Of a DNA stretch of 7,081 bases, positions 1 through 6,198 are shown one piece after another (within the stretch, counting starts at the first letter, position 1; the number at the start of each line of letters is the position of its first letter). The translations under genes were made by a program, and so were the position numbers. The DNA is taken from positions 1-7,081 of the forward strand of contig JAISNH010000060.1 in the NCBI GenBank assembly GCA_031276335.1, given 5' to 3'. The notes beneath the pieces are model-generated. The model did not search any database and had not been told where the DNA came from. It was given only the letters and a program-made list of their open reading frames with translations. Origin of the DNA: Rickettsiales bacterium. GTDB taxonomy: Bacteria > Pseudomonadota > Alphaproteobacteria > Rs-D84 > CACZYB01.

Positions 1-2
1 AG

Positions 3-635
3 CTATTTGCGCTTGTCGACATAGGCGGACACCGCGGTGAAAAGCTCCTTGAGGCGGCCGTCGAACTTCTGGTTCGCATCCTTGATGGACACGAATTCCG
101 CGCGGCCGGCGCGCTGCCGGTTTATCGAGGCGACGAAAGATTTCAGCGAATCGTCGGACGTGACCGGGTTCGCGCCCGCGCCCACCACCAGACCCTCGCA
201 TGGAGCCGGGCTGAAAAACGAAAAGTCGTACTTCCTTTGCGGAGGCAGCACCGATACGTATCCGGTGATTTCTATCCTGCGCATAAGCATCTGCATGGCG
301 ACCCACGCACCGAAGCCCACCCCCGCGAGCCAGAATTCGACCGCGTCCTCGTGCCGCTCCTGCAGCCAATCGACGACGGTGGAGGCGTCGGTCAGCTCCG
401 CCTCGCCGTTTTCGAATTCGCCCTCGGTGCCGCCAACGCCGCGGAAGTTGAAGCGCACGACGCTGAATCCCTTCTGAAGCAGGGTGTAGAACACGGTATA
501 GGCCGCGGCCTCGTTCATGCTGCCTCCGTTCGACGGCAGATCGTGGAATACGACCGCGATCGGGGCGCCCGGATCCTTCGCCTTGTGATAGCTCGCCTGA
601 ATCCGGCCGCCGGCGCCGGTCAAAATCATGTCCAT
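3..635 (-). CDS. Alpha/beta-hydrolase-fold protein, probable pseudoenzyme
   Basis: This 210-residue protein has the size and layout of the small COG2945-type alpha/beta hydrolases. Visible landmarks are a first strand followed by an oxyanion-type FHDLPSNGGSMN segment (30-41), the RFNFRGVGGTEGEF block (61-74) and the nucleophile elbow LAGVGFGAW (103-111). The elbow normally reads GxSxG, but here Ser is replaced by Gly107. The expected acid position (AGANPV, 153-158) has Asn156 instead of Asp. The expected His position in DANQKFDGRLKEL (186-198) is Gln189. All three triad residues therefore appear lost while the fold remains, which suggests a binding, scaffolding or otherwise non-hydrolytic role; the substrate is unknown. 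There is no signal peptide or membrane segment, so it is probably cytoplasmic. The ATG is preceded by AGGAAGGAG five bases upstream, a strong ribosome-binding site. The gene is divergent from the HNH gene. Fold assignment is confident; loss of catalysis is inferred from alignment by eye. Confidence 0.85.
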   Translation of the reverse strand: MDMILTGAGGRIQASYHKAKDPGAPIAVVFHDLPSNGGSMNEAAAYTVFYTLLQKGFSVVRFNFRGVGGTEGEFENGEAELTDASTVVDWLQERHEDAVEFWLAGVGFGAWVAMQMLMRRIEITGYVSVLPPQRKYDFSFFSPAPCEGLVVGAGANPVTSDDSLKSFVASINRQRAGRAEFVSIKDANQKFDGRLKELFTAVSAYVDKRK

Positions 636-659
636 GGAAACTCCTTCCTATATCCGATA

Positions 660-688
660 ATAATACCCAAAAATACGAAGGAAAGCAA
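660..688 (-). promoter_or_regulatory. Sigma70-like promoter of the hydrolase gene
   Basis: Read on the minus strand, TTGCTT (683-688) and TATTAT (660-665) are separated by 17 bases, about 25 bases before the start codon. The -10 box matches five of six consensus bases; the -35 box matches only TTG. The surrounding sequence is AT-rich compared with the neighbouring genes, which fits a promoter region. Overlapping TATTATTAT registers make the exact -10 uncertain. Confidence 0.45.
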
Positions 689-711
689 TAAAATAAAAAA
701 CAACTTTAGCG

Positions 712-741
712 TTGACGCGGGACCGGGCGGCAGGATAAAAT
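712..741 (+). promoter_or_regulatory. Sigma70-like promoter of the HNH gene
   Basis: TTGACG (712-717) and TAAAAT (736-741), each five of six to consensus, are 18 bases apart. Transcription would begin near 748, leaving a leader of about 19 bases that carries GGAG (756-759), seven bases before the ATG at 767. It lies back to back with the minus-strand promoter of the hydrolase. Confidence 0.5.
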
Positions 742-766
742 CCAACCGGGGGGACGGAGAGCATGG

Positions 767-1183
767 ATGCAGATCATAAAGAACGAAACTGTCCTTAGGA
801 AGATATGGAAGCAGAAGCTGGAGCGCGGGGAAACCCTCGACTGCCGGCTTTGCGGCGAAGCGATCAGGTATAAAAGCGAGCTTTCGACCGAGCACATAGT
901 CCCGAAAAGCAAGAACCCTGCGGCGGCGGACGACGCGGCGAACCTGGCGCCCGCGCACAGGCTGTGCAACAACCTGAAGGACTGCATGAGCGAGGAGGAA
1001 TGGCGCCGCGAGCTGGCCGAGGCCGGCGGATCGATACAGCGGCTGATGGAAATCCGGAGCGAGAGGAAGCGACAGGCGAAGGATTCCGCCGCTATCAAAG
1101 CAGGCCAGCACCGCCGCGAACGGGACAGGATGCGCGTCGTCGTCATAAGCAGCAGCACGACGTACGTGCAATACAACGGATAA
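767..1183 (+). CDS. Small HNH endonuclease family protein
   Basis: This 138-residue protein carries an HNH (beta-beta-alpha-metal) nuclease core. A zinc-knuckle pair C26-C29 (DCRLCG) is followed by the first catalytic-type histidine in TEHIVPKSK (H43). Next comes N59 in NLAPAHRLCNNLK, where H64 and C67 probably complete the zinc site and N68 and K71 close the motif. Family members cut or nick DNA and occur in phages, restriction systems and stand-alone genes; the target here cannot be told. Residues 72-122 are highly charged, rich in Arg, Lys and Glu, and probably helical. The last 15 residues are a short hydrophobic tail that I do not recognise. The start is chosen because GGAG (756-759) lies seven bases upstream; an ATG at 763 is in another frame. 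No methyltransferase, intron or terminase gene is visible beside it, so the role is open. Confidence 0.8.
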   Translation: MQIIKNETVLRKIWKQKLERGETLDCRLCGEAIRYKSELSTEHIVPKSKNPAAADDAANLAPAHRLCNNLKDCMSEEEWRRELAEAGGSIQRLMEIRSERKRQAKDSAAIKAGQHRRERDRMRVVVISSSTTYVQYNG

Positions 1184-1420
1184 TTGATTTTCGGGGTTTG
1201 ACTGCCGCGCGACGGGGTACAGGCGGCGTGCGGCGTGGGCGCGGGAATGAGAATGAGGCGTTCGGTGTGGGTGCGGGGCAATCGCTTATAGCAGCCGAGG
1301 GACGCCGGGATAATGAGGAGGACGAAGGGCGCCGGAATGACGATAAAATACAGCATATTCCCATTTTGCAAGCACAAAATGTTCCATTTTAGTTCTAATC
1401 AAGGTATTGAATTTACAGCG
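1184..1420. other. Gene-free stretch with decayed repeat fragments
   Basis: No convincing gene is seen on either strand. The GC-rich first part carries several partial matches to the repeat ends found elsewhere in the window: GGGAATGAGAATGAG near 1243, GGGATAATGAGG near 1309 and CCGGAATGACG near 1332. These look like remnants of AATGAC-type ends. A 7-bp stem (CATTTTG at 1362-1368, CAAAATG at 1375-1381, six-base loop) sits at the boundary where composition turns AT-rich. Open frames across this stretch look like shadows without ribosome sites. Confidence 0.5.
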
Positions 1421-1462
1421 AAATAAGCCAAATTGTTTCACGTGAAACATTTTGGCGTATTT
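1421..1462. promoter_or_regulatory. parS-like ParB binding site in a 42-bp palindrome
   Basis: The 16-base perfect palindrome TGTTTCACGTGAAACA (1434-1449) equals the widely conserved chromosomal parS consensus recognised by ParB/Spo0J proteins. The symmetry continues outward: GCCAAA (1427-1432) pairs with TTTGGC (1451-1456), and AAATA (1421-1425) pairs with TATTT (1458-1462). Only the pairs 1433/1450 and 1426/1457 are mismatched, so 19 of 21 positions are symmetric. Known parS sites nucleate ParB spreading and load condensin for chromosome segregation, and they usually lie near the replication origin or on plasmids. No parA or parB gene is in the window. An operator for another dimeric regulator is the alternative, although the core match is exact. 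Confidence 0.75.
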
Positions 1463-1466
1463 ATCC

Positions 1467-1548
1467 GTAAAATCAAGAGGTTAACTTTTTGGTCTATTTT
1501 TACCCCAGTAAAATCAATGGGTTAGATTTTTTTGTCTAATGTAGATTT
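1467..1548 (+). repeat. AT-rich imperfect direct repeat, two units 41 bp apart
   Basis: Two units begin with the identical GTAAAATCAA (1467 and 1508). They then share GGTTA, a T-run and GTCTA, with one single-base offset. The stretch is far richer in A and T than the flanking genes and lies immediately after the parS-like site. It could be an easily melted or bent segment, a pair of protein binding sites, or neutral AT-rich DNA. Only two units are seen. Confidence 0.5.
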
Positions 1549-1582
1549 TTGTGGGGTGAGGGTATCATGCCGGCTAGCAGCG

Positions 1583-1722
1583 GTCATTCCCGCGACTTTC
1601 GAGGCGAGCATCGCCGAGAAAGGGCGAGCTCCGCGAATGCGGAGTGAGCGAAACGCTGGGAATCTAGGACTCATAAAAGGCCTTTTAGCGGCCTGGATTG
1701 TCGGGTCAAGCCCGACAATGAC
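1583..1722 (+). repeat. Composite intergenic repeat, copy A
   Basis: The element is bounded by GTCATT (1583-1588) and AATGAC (1717-1722), inverted copies of each other. From left to right it has ATTCCC...GGGAAT (1586-1591, 1658-1663), then AAAAGGCCTT (1675-1684), CCTGG and a terminal hairpin. The hairpin has 9-bp arms ATTGTCGGG (1697-1705) and CCCGACAAT (1711-1719) around the loop TCAAG. The same order of parts recurs at 4610-4718 and, inverted, at 5902-5987. Such short non-coding repeats with inverted ends resemble MITE or palindromic intergenic elements of Alphaproteobacteria; I see no transposase. Copy A ends 10 bases from the polA stop codon and would lie in its 3' untranslated region. 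Confidence 0.7.
1674..1719 (-). terminator. Possible polA terminator formed by repeat copy A
   Basis: Read from polA on the minus strand, a 9-bp hairpin with loop CTTGA comes just after the stop codon. It is followed by a 5-bp stem AGGCC/GGCCT (1690-1694, 1678-1682) and then a run of TTTT. The arrangement resembles a rho-independent terminator, but the second stem and the T-run are short. The whole structure belongs to the dispersed repeat, so any terminator role may be secondary. Confidence 0.35.
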
Positions 1723-1732
1723 GGCGGGGCGG

Positions 1733-4537
1733 CTAGTGCGCGTCCTTCCAGTTGTTCGCGGCGCCGACCTCGACGATAATGGGAATCGAAAGCTTCACGA
1801 CATTTTCCATGGCGTCCTTGATAAGCTTCGAGGCCTCCCTGACCATAGAATCACGGACTTCGAACACAAGCTCGTCGTGCACCTGAAGCAGCATGCGCAC
1901 GTCGTCCTCCAAATTCTTTCCGGCCAGCAGGGCGCGTATCTTCTCCATCGCCATCTTGATGATGTCCGCGTTGCCGCCCTGTATCGGCGCGTTTATCGCC
2001 GCGCGCTCGGCGTACGCCTTCTGCTTCGGGTTGTTGATTCCGGAAATGAAGCAGCGCCGGCCGAACTGCGTTTCGACATAGCCGCGCGAATGCGCGAACG
2101 CCTTCGTATCCTCCATGTATTTCAATATTTCCGGGAACGCCGCGAAATAGCTGTCGATGAAGGCCTTCGCCTCGCCCTGCGTCACGCCGATGCTCCGCGC
2201 CAGACCGAACGGGGAAATGCCATATATTATGCCGAAGTTTATCGCCTTTGCATTGCGGCGGAGGTCGGGCGTCATCCTTGAAACCGGCACGCCGAAAATC
2301 TCGGATGCGGTCTTCGCGTGAATATCCACGCCGTCGAGGAAGGCCTGCTTCAGGTTCTTCACGTCCGCCATGTCGGCCAGTATCCTGAGCTCGATCTGCG
2401 AATAGTCGGCCGAAAGCAGGCGGAAGCCCCGCTCCGCCACGAACGCGGCGCGGATGTTCTTGCCCAGATCCGTCCGTATCGGGATGTTCTGCAGGTTCGG
2501 GTCGTTGGACGACAGGCGCCCGGTCGAGGTGCCGGCCTGGAAATAATTCGTGTGCACGCGGCCGTCACGCGCGCTTACCTGCCGCGGAAGGGCGTCCGAA
2601 TAGGTGCCCTTCAGCTTCGCGATCTCGCGGTACTTCAAAACGACGCCGGCGATTTCGAAACCCTGGTACGACAGTTTTTTCAGGATGTCGCTGTCGGTCG
2701 AATATTCGCCGCGCCAGCCCTTTTTCGCGAACGGCATGCCAAGCCTGTCGAACAGGATTTCGCCAAGCTGCTTCGGCGACATGATGTTGAACTCGCCGCC
2801 GGCAAGGGCGAAAATCTTTCCCTCCAAATCCTTCAGGACGGCTTCGAACTCCCGGCTTAGCCCGGCAAGCGCGGCCTCGTCGATTTTAATCCCCCGCTCC
2901 TCCATTTCGAACAGGACGCGCACCAGCGGCAGGTCGATGCCGCGGTAGACGTTCTTTTCATCCTCGGCGGCAAGCCGCGGCGCAAAAATATCGTACAGGC
3001 GGAGCGTGACGTCCGCATCCTCGGCCGCGTAATCGAGCGCCTTGTCGAGCGCGACCTCGGCAAATCCTATCTGCGACTTGCCCTTGCCCGCGACGTCCTC
3101 GAAATGGATTGTCGAATAGCCGAGGTGGATTTTCGCCAGATCGTCCATGTTGTGGAGGTTCTTCACGCTGTCCAGCACGTAGCTCATCACCATGGTGTCC
3201 TCAATGGGCGCGACGGCGATGCCCAGCCGCCTGAAAATATGCATGTCGTATTTTATGTTGTGGCCGATTTTCACGACCTTCGGATCTTCGAGCAGCGGCT
3301 TCAAAAGCGCCACCGCATCCTCCAGCGCTATCTGTCCCTCGAGCAGCTGCTCGGAATTGTCGTTGAACAAATCCACGCCGCCGTAGACGACCTTCTTGTG
3401 CCGCAGCGGGATATAGCAGGCGACGCCCTCCCCCACGGCCAGCGAAATCCCGACTATGCCGGCGGCCAGGCTGTCCAGGCCGGTGGTTTCGGTGTCGACC
3501 GCGAACCGCCCGGCGGCCGCGCATCTTTCCACCCATTTTTCAAGCGCCGCGACGTCGGTCACGAGCTCGTAGCGCTTTTCGACATTTTTCACGACCGGAC
3601 GCGACACGGTGGTCGCGAACGTTTCGACAATTTCGTGCTCCCGGTTTGTTTCATATGAAATATTCTGGCGGTTTGCGCCGTAATTCCTGACCTTCAAGAT
3701 TATGGATTTGAACTCCATTTCCTCCAGAAACTTCTCGACGCGGGCGATGTCGAACGGCGTTTTCCGGATATCCTCCAGCGGGGTTGCGAGCGGCACGTCG
3801 CGCCTTAGCGTCGCAAGCCGGTATGAAATCCGCGCCATTTCCGCGCCGCCCTCTATCATCTCGCGGCGCTTGTCCTGCTTGATGTTCTTCGCGTTTTCAA
3901 GCAGGCGCTCGAGCGAGCCGTAGCGCTCGATAAGCTCGGCCGCGGTCTTCGGCCCGACGCCCTTCACGCCGGGAATGTTGTCGGAGGCGTCCCCGACAAG
4001 CGCCTGCACGTCGACCACCCGCTCCGGCCCGACGCCGAATTTCTCGAACACGGTTTCCTTCGTCACCGCGCGGCTTTTCAGCGGATCGTAAATCGCAACA
4101 TTGGAGGAGAGCAGCTGCATCAAATCCTTGTCCGAGGAATAAATCACCACCTCGTCGCCGTTCATCCGCGCCTGCTCGGCGTAGGTCGCTATCAAATCGT
4201 CGGCCTCGAATCCGACCTGCTCCACGGAGGGCAGGCCGTAGGCCTCCACCGCCTTCCGGATATAGGCGAACTGCGGGGCCAGCTCCGGCGGGGTTTCCTG
4301 CCGGTTCGCCTTGTACTCCGGATAGATGTCGTTCCTGAAATTCCTGCGCGCGGCGTCGAACACCACGGCGACGATTTCGTCGCGGCCGTCGCGCTCCACA
4401 AGCAGCTTCAGGAGCATATTGCAGAATCCGTACACCGCGCCGACCGGCAGGTTGTCGCTGCGCGTCATAGGCGGCAGGGCATAGAACGCCCGGAAAATAT
4501 AGCCCGACCCGTCGATAAGTATGTATTTTTTGTTCAA
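1733..4537 (-). CDS. polA: DNA polymerase I
   Basis: DNA polymerase I fills repair gaps and removes Okazaki-fragment RNA primers. Numbered from the preferred start it has 934 residues, near the usual length of about 930. The 5'-3' exonuclease domain (1 to about 290) shows D9, EADD (111-114), SSDKD (D136, D138) and GDASDNIPGVKGVG (D183, D186). The proofreading domain keeps DTE (D348, E350), GHNIKYD (N427, D431) and YAAED (Y503, D507), so 3'-5' exonuclease should be active. The polymerase domain has motif A SADYSQIELR (D711), motif B RRNAKAINFGIIYG (R760, K764, F768) and motif C VHDELVFEV (D888, E889). The start is TTG at 4537, with GGAG six bases upstream. An in-frame ATG at 4582 would add 15 residues but has no ribosome site and overlaps the promoter -10 box. 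No frameshift or missing motif is seen. Confidence 0.97.
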   Translation of the reverse strand: MNKKYILIDGSGYIFRAFYALPPMTRSDNLPVGAVYGFCNMLLKLLVERDGRDEIVAVVFDAARRNFRNDIYPEYKANRQETPPELAPQFAYIRKAVEAYGLPSVEQVGFEADDLIATYAEQARMNGDEVVIYSSDKDLMQLLSSNVAIYDPLKSRAVTKETVFEKFGVGPERVVDVQALVGDASDNIPGVKGVGPKTAAELIERYGSLERLLENAKNIKQDKRREMIEGGAEMARISYRLATLRRDVPLATPLEDIRKTPFDIARVEKFLEEMEFKSIILKVRNYGANRQNISYETNREHEIVETFATTVSRPVVKNVEKRYELVTDVAALEKWVERCAAAGRFAVDTETTGLDSLAAGIVGISLAVGEGVACYIPLRHKKVVYGGVDLFNDNSEQLLEGQIALEDAVALLKPLLEDPKVVKIGHNIKYDMHIFRRLGIAVAPIEDTMVMSYVLDSVKNLHNMDDLAKIHLGYSTIHFEDVAGKGKSQIGFAEVALDKALDYAAEDADVTLRLYDIFAPRLAAEDEKNVYRGIDLPLVRVLFEMEERGIKIDEAALAGLSREFEAVLKDLEGKIFALAGGEFNIMSPKQLGEILFDRLGMPFAKKGWRGEYSTDSDILKKLSYQGFEIAGVVLKYREIAKLKGTYSDALPRQVSARDGRVHTNYFQAGTSTGRLSSNDPNLQNIPIRTDLGKNIRAAFVAERGFRLLSADYSQIELRILADMADVKNLKQAFLDGVDIHAKTASEIFGVPVSRMTPDLRRNAKAINFGIIYGISPFGLARSIGVTQGEAKAFIDSYFAAFPEILKYMEDTKAFAHSRGYVETQFGRRCFISGINNPKQKAYAERAAINAPIQGGNADIIKMAMEKIRALLAGKNLEDDVRMLLQVHDELVFEVRDSMVREASKLIKDAMENVVKLSIPIIVEVGAANNWKDAH

Positions 4538-4573
4538 AAGGCACTCCGTGCTTGTAATCGTTCTTTCACTATG

Positions 4574-4602
4574 ATAGTACATAACGAAAGCTTAACAGTC
4601 AA
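4574..4602 (-). promoter_or_regulatory. Sigma70-like polA promoter
   Basis: On the minus strand TTGACT (4597-4602) and TACTAT (4574-4579) are exactly 17 bases apart. The -35 box matches five of six bases and the -10 box four of six. Transcription would begin near 4567, leaving about 30 bases of leader with GGAG before the TTG start at 4537. The position supports TTG rather than the upstream ATG as the polA start. Confidence 0.6.
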
Positions 4603-4609
4603 ACCAATT

Positions 4610-4718
4610 GTCATTCCGGCGGCAGGGTCTGGAATCCGGGCGAGGAAAAGGCCTTGTTGCGAAACCTGGATTGTCGGGTCAAGCCCGACAATGACGGAGG
4701 GGGGTCTGCGGGAATGAC
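4610..4718 (+). repeat. Composite intergenic repeat, copy B
   Basis: This second copy has the architecture of the element beside the polA stop. It starts with GTCATTCC (4610-4617), has GGAATCCGGG (4631-4640), AAAAGGCCTTGTTGCG (4646-4661) and CCTGG, then the identical hairpin with arms at 4670-4678 and 4684-4692 around TCAAG. AATGAC follows at 4690-4695, and a second AATGAC end is at 4713-4718, so the right end is extended or doubled. It fills most of the gap between polA and tgt, with its left end only seven bases from the polA -35 box. A tgt transcript starting left of it would carry the hairpin in its leader. Confidence 0.7.
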
Positions 4719-4760
4719 GGGACTACGCGGACTTGTGCGGCAACGGCGAAGGGAGGAAAC

Positions 4761-5867
4761 ATGAGTTTGAAATTCGAGATTAAAGGCAAAAGCGGCAAGG
4801 CGCGCCTGGGCGTGCTTTCCACCGCGCACGGCGAAATCCACACCCCCTGCTTCATGCCGGTCGGCACGGCCGCGACGGTGAAGGCGCTCCGCCCGGAGGA
4901 TGTCGCCGCGGCGGGCGCGGAAATAATCCTCGGGAACACCTACCACCTTATGCTGCGGCCGACGGCGGAGCTGGTCGCGCGGCACGGCGGGCTGCACAAG
5001 TTCATGAACTGGCCGGGGCCGATACTGACCGATTCCGGCGGGTTCCAGGTGATGAGCCTTTCCGCCCTGCGCAAAATAACCGAGGACGGCGTCGAGTTCC
5101 AGTCGCACATCGACGGCGGGACGAAGCACATGCTTAGCCCCGAACGCTCCGTCGGAATCCAGCATATGCTGGACTCCGACATCACCATGTGCTTCGACGA
5201 ATGCCTAAGCTGGCCGGTCGAGAAGCGCGCGGCCGAGCTGTCCATGCGGATGTCGATGCGGTGGGCGAAGCGCTCGCACGACGCGTTCAAGAACCGCGAC
5301 GGATACGGCATATTCGGCATAGCGCAGGGCAGCATGTTCCGCGACCTGCGCCTTGAATCCGCAGCTACGCTGGCGGCGATGCAGTTCGACGGGTACGCGG
5401 TCGGAGGCCTTGCCATAGGAGAGCCGCAGGAAACGATGTTCGAGGTGCTGGACTACACGGCCGAAGCGCTGCCGGCGGACAAGCCGCGATACCTTATGGG
5501 AGTCGGGAAGCCGTCCGACATAGCGGGCGCGGTCGCGCGCGGAATCGACATGTTCGACTGCGTTATGCCGACGCGGAGCGGGCGCACCGGGCAGGCCTTC
5601 GTCAGGGGCGGAACCCTAAACATCAACAACGCGCGGTACCGGGACGATCCGGGGGCGCTCGACGAGGAATGCCGGTGCCCGACGTGCCTTTGCTACTCGC
5701 GCGCATACCTGCACCACCTGTTCGGCGCGAAGGAGATACTCGGGTACACGCTGCTGTCGCAGCACAATATCTGGCACTACCAGGACCTTATGCGCGACAT
5801 CAGGCTGGCGATCGCGGAGGACAGGTTCGAGGAATTCGCGGCCGGATTCCCGCCGGCACAAGGATGA
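4761..5867 (+). CDS. tgt: Queuine/preQ1 tRNA-guanosine(34) transglycosylase
   Basis: Bacterial Tgt exchanges the wobble guanine (position 34) of Asp, Asn, His and Tyr tRNAs for preQ1, a step of queuosine synthesis in the cytoplasm. The 368 residues match the usual length of about 370-385. Signature motifs are [10 protein letters not shown] (27-36), [10 protein letters not shown] (58-67), [12 protein letters not shown] (89-100; D91 is the general acid/base), FDEC (145-148), GIAQGS (186-191) and AVGGLAIGE (213-221). FDCVMPTR follows, with the nucleophile D266. A complete zinc site is visible as C304, C306, C309 and H335. GGGAGG (4751-4756) lies four bases before the ATG. No queA or other queuosine gene is in the window, so it appears to be a single gene divergent from polA. 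I see no convincing promoter, only repeat sequence upstream. The C-terminal GFPPAQG and the stop codon lie in repeat-like DNA. Confidence 0.97.
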   Translation: MSLKFEIKGKSGKARLGVLSTAHGEIHTPCFMPVGTAATVKALRPEDVAAAGAEIILGNTYHLMLRPTAELVARHGGLHKFMNWPGPILTDSGGFQVMSLSALRKITEDGVEFQSHIDGGTKHMLSPERSVGIQHMLDSDITMCFDECLSWPVEKRAAELSMRMSMRWAKRSHDAFKNRDGYGIFGIAQGSMFRDLRLESAATLAAMQFDGYAVGGLAIGEPQETMFEVLDYTAEALPADKPRYLMGVGKPSDIAGAVARGIDMFDCVMPTRSGRTGQAFVRGGTLNINNARYRDDPGALDEECRCPTCLCYSRAYLHHLFGAKEILGYTLLSQHNIWHYQDLMRDIRLAIAEDRFEEFAAGFPPAQG

Positions 5868-5901
5868 CGAGGGCGCGCGCGGGAATGAGGGAGGAACTTA
5901 T

Positions 5902-5987
5902 GCCATTCCCCGGCTTGACCGGGAAATCCAGGTTTCTCAACAAGGCCTCTTCACCACCTGGATAGCGGCATCGGGCGCCGCCATGAC
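5902..5987 (-). repeat. Composite intergenic repeat, inverted copy C
   Basis: Read on the minus strand, this element starts with GTCATGGCGGC and has ATCCAGG, then GAAGAGGCCTTGTTGAGAAA and CCTGG. It ends in a hairpin with 9-base arms at 5919-5927 and 5905-5913 and loop TCAAG, followed by AATGGC. The order and the GGCCTTGTTG block match copy B closely. The arms differ from those in copies A and B at several positions, but pairing is largely kept by matching changes on both sides, with one G-T pair. The flanking sequence between the tgt stop and 5902 contains further GGAATGAGG-type fragments. Confidence 0.65.
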
Positions 5988-6023
5988 ATATAGCATTATC
6001 ATGATTGTTTTTCGTGGTTTCAT
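5937..6023 (-). other. 28-codon ORF running into repeat copy C
   Basis: An ATG at 6023 on the minus strand is preceded by GGGAG with seven bases of spacing. The first 12 codons give a basic start (KPRK) and then hydrophobic residues, like the beginning of a signal peptide. The frame then enters repeat copy C and stops at TGA inside it (5937-5939). It may be a real short peptide, the stump of a gene disrupted by the repeat, or chance. Little else is seen between 5988 and 6142 apart from a GC-rich inverted repeat (CGGCGG 6104-6109, CCGCCG 6123-6128). Confidence 0.2.
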
Positions 6024-6142
6024 TCTGTTTCTCCCTTTTTAATTTCGCTTGCAAGAAGCGGGGAGGTCAAAAACCACAGTATGTTGGGCGTGATACTTTC
6101 GCGCGGCGGGCGAGGCGGGGCGCCGCCGGCACTATAAACAGC

Positions 6143-6171
6143 TTTACAAAAACACCGCTTCCCGTTATAAT
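6143..6171 (+). promoter_or_regulatory. Near-consensus sigma70 promoter
   Basis: TTTACA (6143-6148, five of six) and a perfect TATAAT (6166-6171) are separated by exactly 17 bases. This is the best promoter in the window. Transcription would start near 6178, about 20 bases before the ATG at 6199, leaving room for one ribosome site, AAAGGA (6187-6192). The ATG at 6175 falls at or before the transcription start, so it is unlikely to be used. Confidence 0.75.
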
Positions 6172-6198
6172 CGAATGGCAAACACGAAAGGATTCATT

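Noticed and set aside
706..1377. Long minus-strand open frame opposite the HNH gene
   Set aside because: Low-complexity Arg/Ser-rich translation with no ribosome site. It overlaps an HNH motif gene on the other strand and is a shadow of it.
1362..1381. Rho-independent terminator for the HNH gene
   Set aside because: The stem is AT-rich and only 7 bp, there is no T-run after it, and it lies about 180 bases beyond the stop.
1461..1469. Possible DnaA box TTATCCGTA in the AT-rich island
   Set aside because: It differs from the TTATCCACA consensus at two of nine positions, and no other box is seen nearby.
1467..1548. CRISPR-like array
   Set aside because: Only two imperfect AT-rich units, with no distinct spacers and no cas genes.
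1586..1663. tRNA-like cloverleaf
   Set aside because: It has only two inner hairpins, no T-loop consensus, no anticodon arm of the right size and no acceptor-stem geometry, so it is better explained by the repeat.
1532..2281. Plus-strand open frame over the polA 3' end
   Set aside because: It runs through repeat copy A and antisense to conserved polymerase motifs, with no recognisable domain.
4550..4580. Plus-strand promoter for tgt (TTGTAA, 17 bases, TAGTAC)
   Set aside because: The -10 box matches only three of six bases, and the region is already explained by the polA promoter on the other strand.
5800..6054. 84-codon minus-strand open frame
   Set aside because: Most of its translation comes from repeat copy C and antisense tgt. 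The shorter ORF at 6023 has the better ribosome site.
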